From Bacteroidota bacterium (lineage in GTDB: Bacteria; Bacteroidota; Rhodothermia; Rhodothermales; UBA10348): a stretch of DNA of 9,236 nt. The notes beneath the pieces were generated by a model, which saw only the letters and a list, made by a program, of their open reading frames with translations, was not told the origin of the DNA and did no database searches. This document shows positions 7,523 to 9,236 of the stretch, in pieces (the first letter of the stretch is position 1; the number at the start of each line of letters is the position of its first letter). A program made the translations under genes and the position numbers. The stretch is taken from the NCBI GenBank assembly GCA_004356385.1, contig SMXL01000085.1:1-9236 (forward strand), written 5' to 3'.

Positions 7523-7551
7523 AAAATAGATTTCTTTAAGGCGCGAGTCAA
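7523..7551 (-). promoter_or_regulatory. Sigma-70-like promoter for the M23 peptidase gene
   Basis: On the minus strand TTGACT (7551-7546) and TATTTT (7528-7523) are separated by 17 bases. The -35 box matches five of six consensus positions and the -10 box four of six. It begins eight bases after the Rid stop codon, inside the 94-base gap before the M23 gene, and predicts a leader of about 50 bases. Confidence 0.6.
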
Positions 7552-7559
7552 CCTATGTC

Positions 7560-7946
7560 TCATAGTGCGTAGGCAACCGCCTCTATTTCCACGATGATTT
7601 CAGGGTCGATCAACCGACTAACCTCCACGAGCGTCGTTGCAGGGCGAATTTGGTCGAAAACTTGGGCGTGAGCTTTTCCTACCTCCTTCCAATCTTCAAT
7701 ATTAGACAAATAGATTCGGGTTTGAACCACATCCGAGAGGGTAGCGTCAAGCTCTTTCAAACCGGTCTCGATATTGCTCAGTATTTGCTGCGTTTGTTCA
7801 TAGGCATTTCCTTTTCCGACAATTTCACCATCCTCATCGGTGGCGGTAGTGCCGGAAACGTATATATGGTTTCCGACGCGAACTGCGCGTGAGTAACCGA
7901 CGATAGATTCCCACTTCGTACCGCTGTCATACCGGAGTTTTTCCAT
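7560..7946 (-). CDS. Rid (YjgF/YER057c/UK114) family protein without the catalytic arginine
   Basis: A 128-residue small cytosolic protein of the Rid family, which normally forms trimers with ligand clefts between subunits. Family signatures run through the whole length: VGNHIYVSGTTA (24-35), the helix with QTQQILSNIETGLKEL (51-66), VVQTRIYLSNIEDW (73-86) and VEIEAVAYA at the C-terminus. Canonical RidA deaminates reactive enamine/imine intermediates using an arginine in PARSCVEV. Here the aligned segment is RPATTLVEV, with threonine (T104) at that site, so the enamine-deaminase activity is probably absent and the protein belongs with the arginine-less Rid subfamilies of unknown function. The start is ATG at 7946-7944, with AGGA seven bases upstream. 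It follows the phosphatase gene by 63 bases, with no convincing promoter between, and may share its transcript. Confidence 0.92.
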   Translation of the reverse strand: MEKLRYDSGTKWESIVGYSRAVRVGNHIYVSGTTATDEDGEIVGKGNAYEQTQQILSNIETGLKELDATLSDVVQTRIYLSNIEDWKEVGKAHAQVFDQIRPATTLVEVSRLIDPEIIVEIEAVAYAL

Positions 7947-7953
7947 GATATGG

Positions 7954-7957
7954 TCCT
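7954..7957 (-). promoter_or_regulatory. Shine-Dalgarno for the Rid gene
   Basis: AGGA on the minus strand, seven bases before the ATG at 7946-7944. Spacing is ideal and supports this start, which also matches the expected N-terminus of the family. Confidence 0.5.
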
Positions 7958-8009
7958 GGCGTCCGAATTAGATCGAAACTGATTGTGACAGAAGGAGAAA
8001 ACGAGCTCA

Positions 8010-9128
8010 TCAAAGATCGGACAATTCTTTCTCTTCCTTAAGACGACGAATGAGAATTATAGACAAATCATCGTGCCGACGGGCTCCCTGTTCAAATCGC
8101 TCGACGGCTTTTAAAAGCGTTTCTCCCGCCTTTTCGGCACTGTGATCTCTTAGTCTTTCGAAGATCTCTTTGAGGCGTTCTTCTCCAAAGAAACGCCCTA
8201 TCTCGTTCCGCGCCTCCGTAAGCCCATCTGAATATACAAGCATCATGTCTCCCGGATCCAGATGTACAATCCGTTCTTTGAATTTGGCCCGATTCGTCAA
8301 TCCAATTGCAGGATCTCCATGATCCAATTCTTCCACCCGGTTCTGCCGCAAAACCAGCGGTGGTTGATGACCGGCATTCAGCAGGCGAATCATTCCGGAA
8401 TTGGCGCTCAGTTCCAGAAAAACAAGGGAGGCGAATTTACTCGGCATCCCATCACGAACGACAATCCCATTGAGCTGTCTCCCTAATTCGGCAAGTGATC
8501 CAGTGATCGGAGCAAGCGCTCTTATCGTCGCCTGAAGCTTCGCCATCATGAGAGCTGCAGGGAGCCCTTTGCCGGCGACATCACCCAGGGTAAGGGCCAC
8601 CCGATCTTCGTCGATTTGCAGATGGTCGACCAAGTCGCCTCCCACATCGTTGGCCGGGATCGTGTAAAGCCAAGTTTCCCAACCTGGAAGAGAGGGGTTT
8701 TCGGACGGCATAAGTGCCATCTGAACGGAGCGACCCTCCGCCAATTCATCTTTTGCGAGCAGCTTGTCCTTGAGCTCTAGCCCAAGTACGAACAACACGC
8801 TCAGCAATCCGAAAATGATTTTGACTTCCTCGTCGGGCATCCCAATAAACGTCAGAACGACACCCATAAGCAGTAGCAGTCTGCGAGTCGGCGCCAGCTT
8901 CAAAAACAGGCTTCGGATCAGATACCAAGACAGATACACACTTCGTTTGATCGCCCCCATGGATTCAAGTTGGCGCTGGGTCCCTTCATCCAGGTAAAAT
9001 TCGTACGTATCCTTTAAGTCCCGCCGAATGGTCTGCGGAAGCCGGGCGTCACGGAAGTCGTCAAAGACGCGTTGGGTAAAGTGCGTCGCTCGTTCCAAGG
9101 CAGGTTTATTTTTCGGAGTCTCAGCCAA
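8010..9128 (-). CDS. Membrane-anchored PP2C-type protein phosphatase, SpoIIE/RsbU family
   Basis: A 372-residue serine/threonine phosphatase. The SpoIIE-type catalytic domain spans about 130-363. A linker (GRSVQMALMPSENPSLPGWE) resembles the switch segment of RsbU/SpoIIE proteins. Metal-binding acidic residues are present: D161 and D165 (NDVGGD), D183 (GDVAGKG), D301 (YSDGLTEA) and D353/D354 (HDDLS), so it should be active. Before it lie a soluble, basic N-terminal region (1-80) and two close hydrophobic segments at about 82-96 and 103-118, probably a membrane hairpin. No PAS, GAF, HAMP or receiver domain is visible. Such phosphatases usually act on anti-sigma-factor antagonists (STAS proteins), but no partner is encoded here. 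The start is TTG at 9128-9126; an in-frame TGA lies nine codons upstream with no ATG or GTG between, and no Shine-Dalgarno is seen. The Rid gene follows 63 bases downstream. Confidence 0.9.
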   Translation of the reverse strand: MAETPKNKPALERATHFTQRVFDDFRDARLPQTIRRDLKDTYEFYLDEGTQRQLESMGAIKRSVYLSWYLIRSLFLKLAPTRRLLLLMGVVLTFIGMPDEEVKIIFGLLSVLFVLGLELKDKLLAKDELAEGRSVQMALMPSENPSLPGWETWLYTIPANDVGGDLVDHLQIDEDRVALTLGDVAGKGLPAALMMAKLQATIRALAPITGSLAELGRQLNGIVVRDGMPSKFASLVFLELSANSGMIRLLNAGHQPPLVLRQNRVEELDHGDPAIGLTNRAKFKERIVHLDPGDMMLVYSDGLTEARNEIGRFFGEERLKEIFERLRDHSAEKAGETLLKAVERFEQGARRHDDLSIILIRRLKEEKELSDL

Positions 9129-9147
9129 GTTTTTTACACGTATGCGT

Positions 9148-9236
9148 CTATCGTTTCATCCGGTCGGGCCCTGATACGGCAGATAACTCAGCGAGGTGCC
9201 GTTGAGCGAAGCGTCGTGACATGAATGCGACGGGCG
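9148..9236 (-). CDS. Possible C-terminal end of an unidentified upstream gene
   Basis: A reading frame enters from the right edge and ends at a TAG at 9150-9148, reading ...SRRFAQRHLAELSAVSGPDRMKR. A second frame is also open from the edge and ends with TGA at 9158-9156, so coding cannot be assigned from 89 bases. I do not recognise either peptide. If real, the gene ends 19 bases before the phosphatase start, which would suit an operon. It could equally be leader or intergenic sequence. Confidence 0.3.
   Translation of the reverse strand, partial: PVAFMSRRFAQRHLAELSAVSGPDRMKR

Noticed and set aside
7947..8009. Promoter between the phosphatase and Rid genes
   Set aside because: The best -10-like TAATTC has only TTCTGT at the -35 position, a poor match; co-transcription is simpler.

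Overview
The window reads as ordinary chromosome from a Gram-negative bacterium of the Bacteroidota/Rhodothermota/Balneolota neighbourhood, with roughly balanced base composition. Three things point there (inference, not proof): a KGD/OdhA-type 2-oxoglutarate dehydrogenase with the E2 core fused at the N-terminus and the 'GFN.GYVEELY' start typical of that group; a TamA-like Omp85 protein of the Bacteroidota TamL style; and a DUF2795 protein next to it. Every supported gene is on the minus strand, so the window is best read from right to left.

Right to left the layout is as follows. At the edge (9148-9236) there is possibly the 3' end of another gene. Next come a membrane-anchored SpoIIE/PP2C-type Ser/Thr phosphatase (8010-9128) and a Rid/YjgF-family protein that lacks the usual catalytic arginine (7560-7946). 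A membrane-anchored M23 peptidoglycan endopeptidase (6488-7465) follows, behind a good promoter. A second, very similar promoter (6384-6412) precedes a tight cluster: DUF2795 (6126-6344), a large TamA/TamL-like outer-membrane Omp85 protein (3568-6177), the 23S rRNA methyltransferase RlmD (2137-3537) and an NAD(P)-dependent epimerase/dehydratase-type SDR (1152-2147). After a 132-base gap, the first 339 codons of kgd/sucA-like 2-oxoglutarate dehydrogenase (1-1019) run off the left edge.

Functionally the genes fall into cell-envelope work (M23 hydrolase, Omp85 protein), rRNA modification (RlmD), central metabolism (2-oxoglutarate dehydrogenase), signalling (PP2C phosphatase) and poorly defined roles (Rid, SDR, DUF2795). 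The cluster from DUF2795 to the SDR is packed: genes overlap by 52 and 11 bases or are separated by 30 bases, which suggests one transcript and translational coupling. Several genes begin with non-ATG codons (GTG for kgd and the SDR, TTG for the phosphatase).

I saw no tRNA or rRNA gene, CRISPR array, insertion sequence, integrase, attachment site or strong rho-independent terminator. I found no convincing undescribed system. The most interesting points are the uncertain start and possible lipoprotein signal of the Omp85 protein, the arginine-less Rid protein, the sensor-less membrane phosphatase, and two near-identical promoters whose spacing resembles the classical sigma-70 type rather than the Bacteroidota type.
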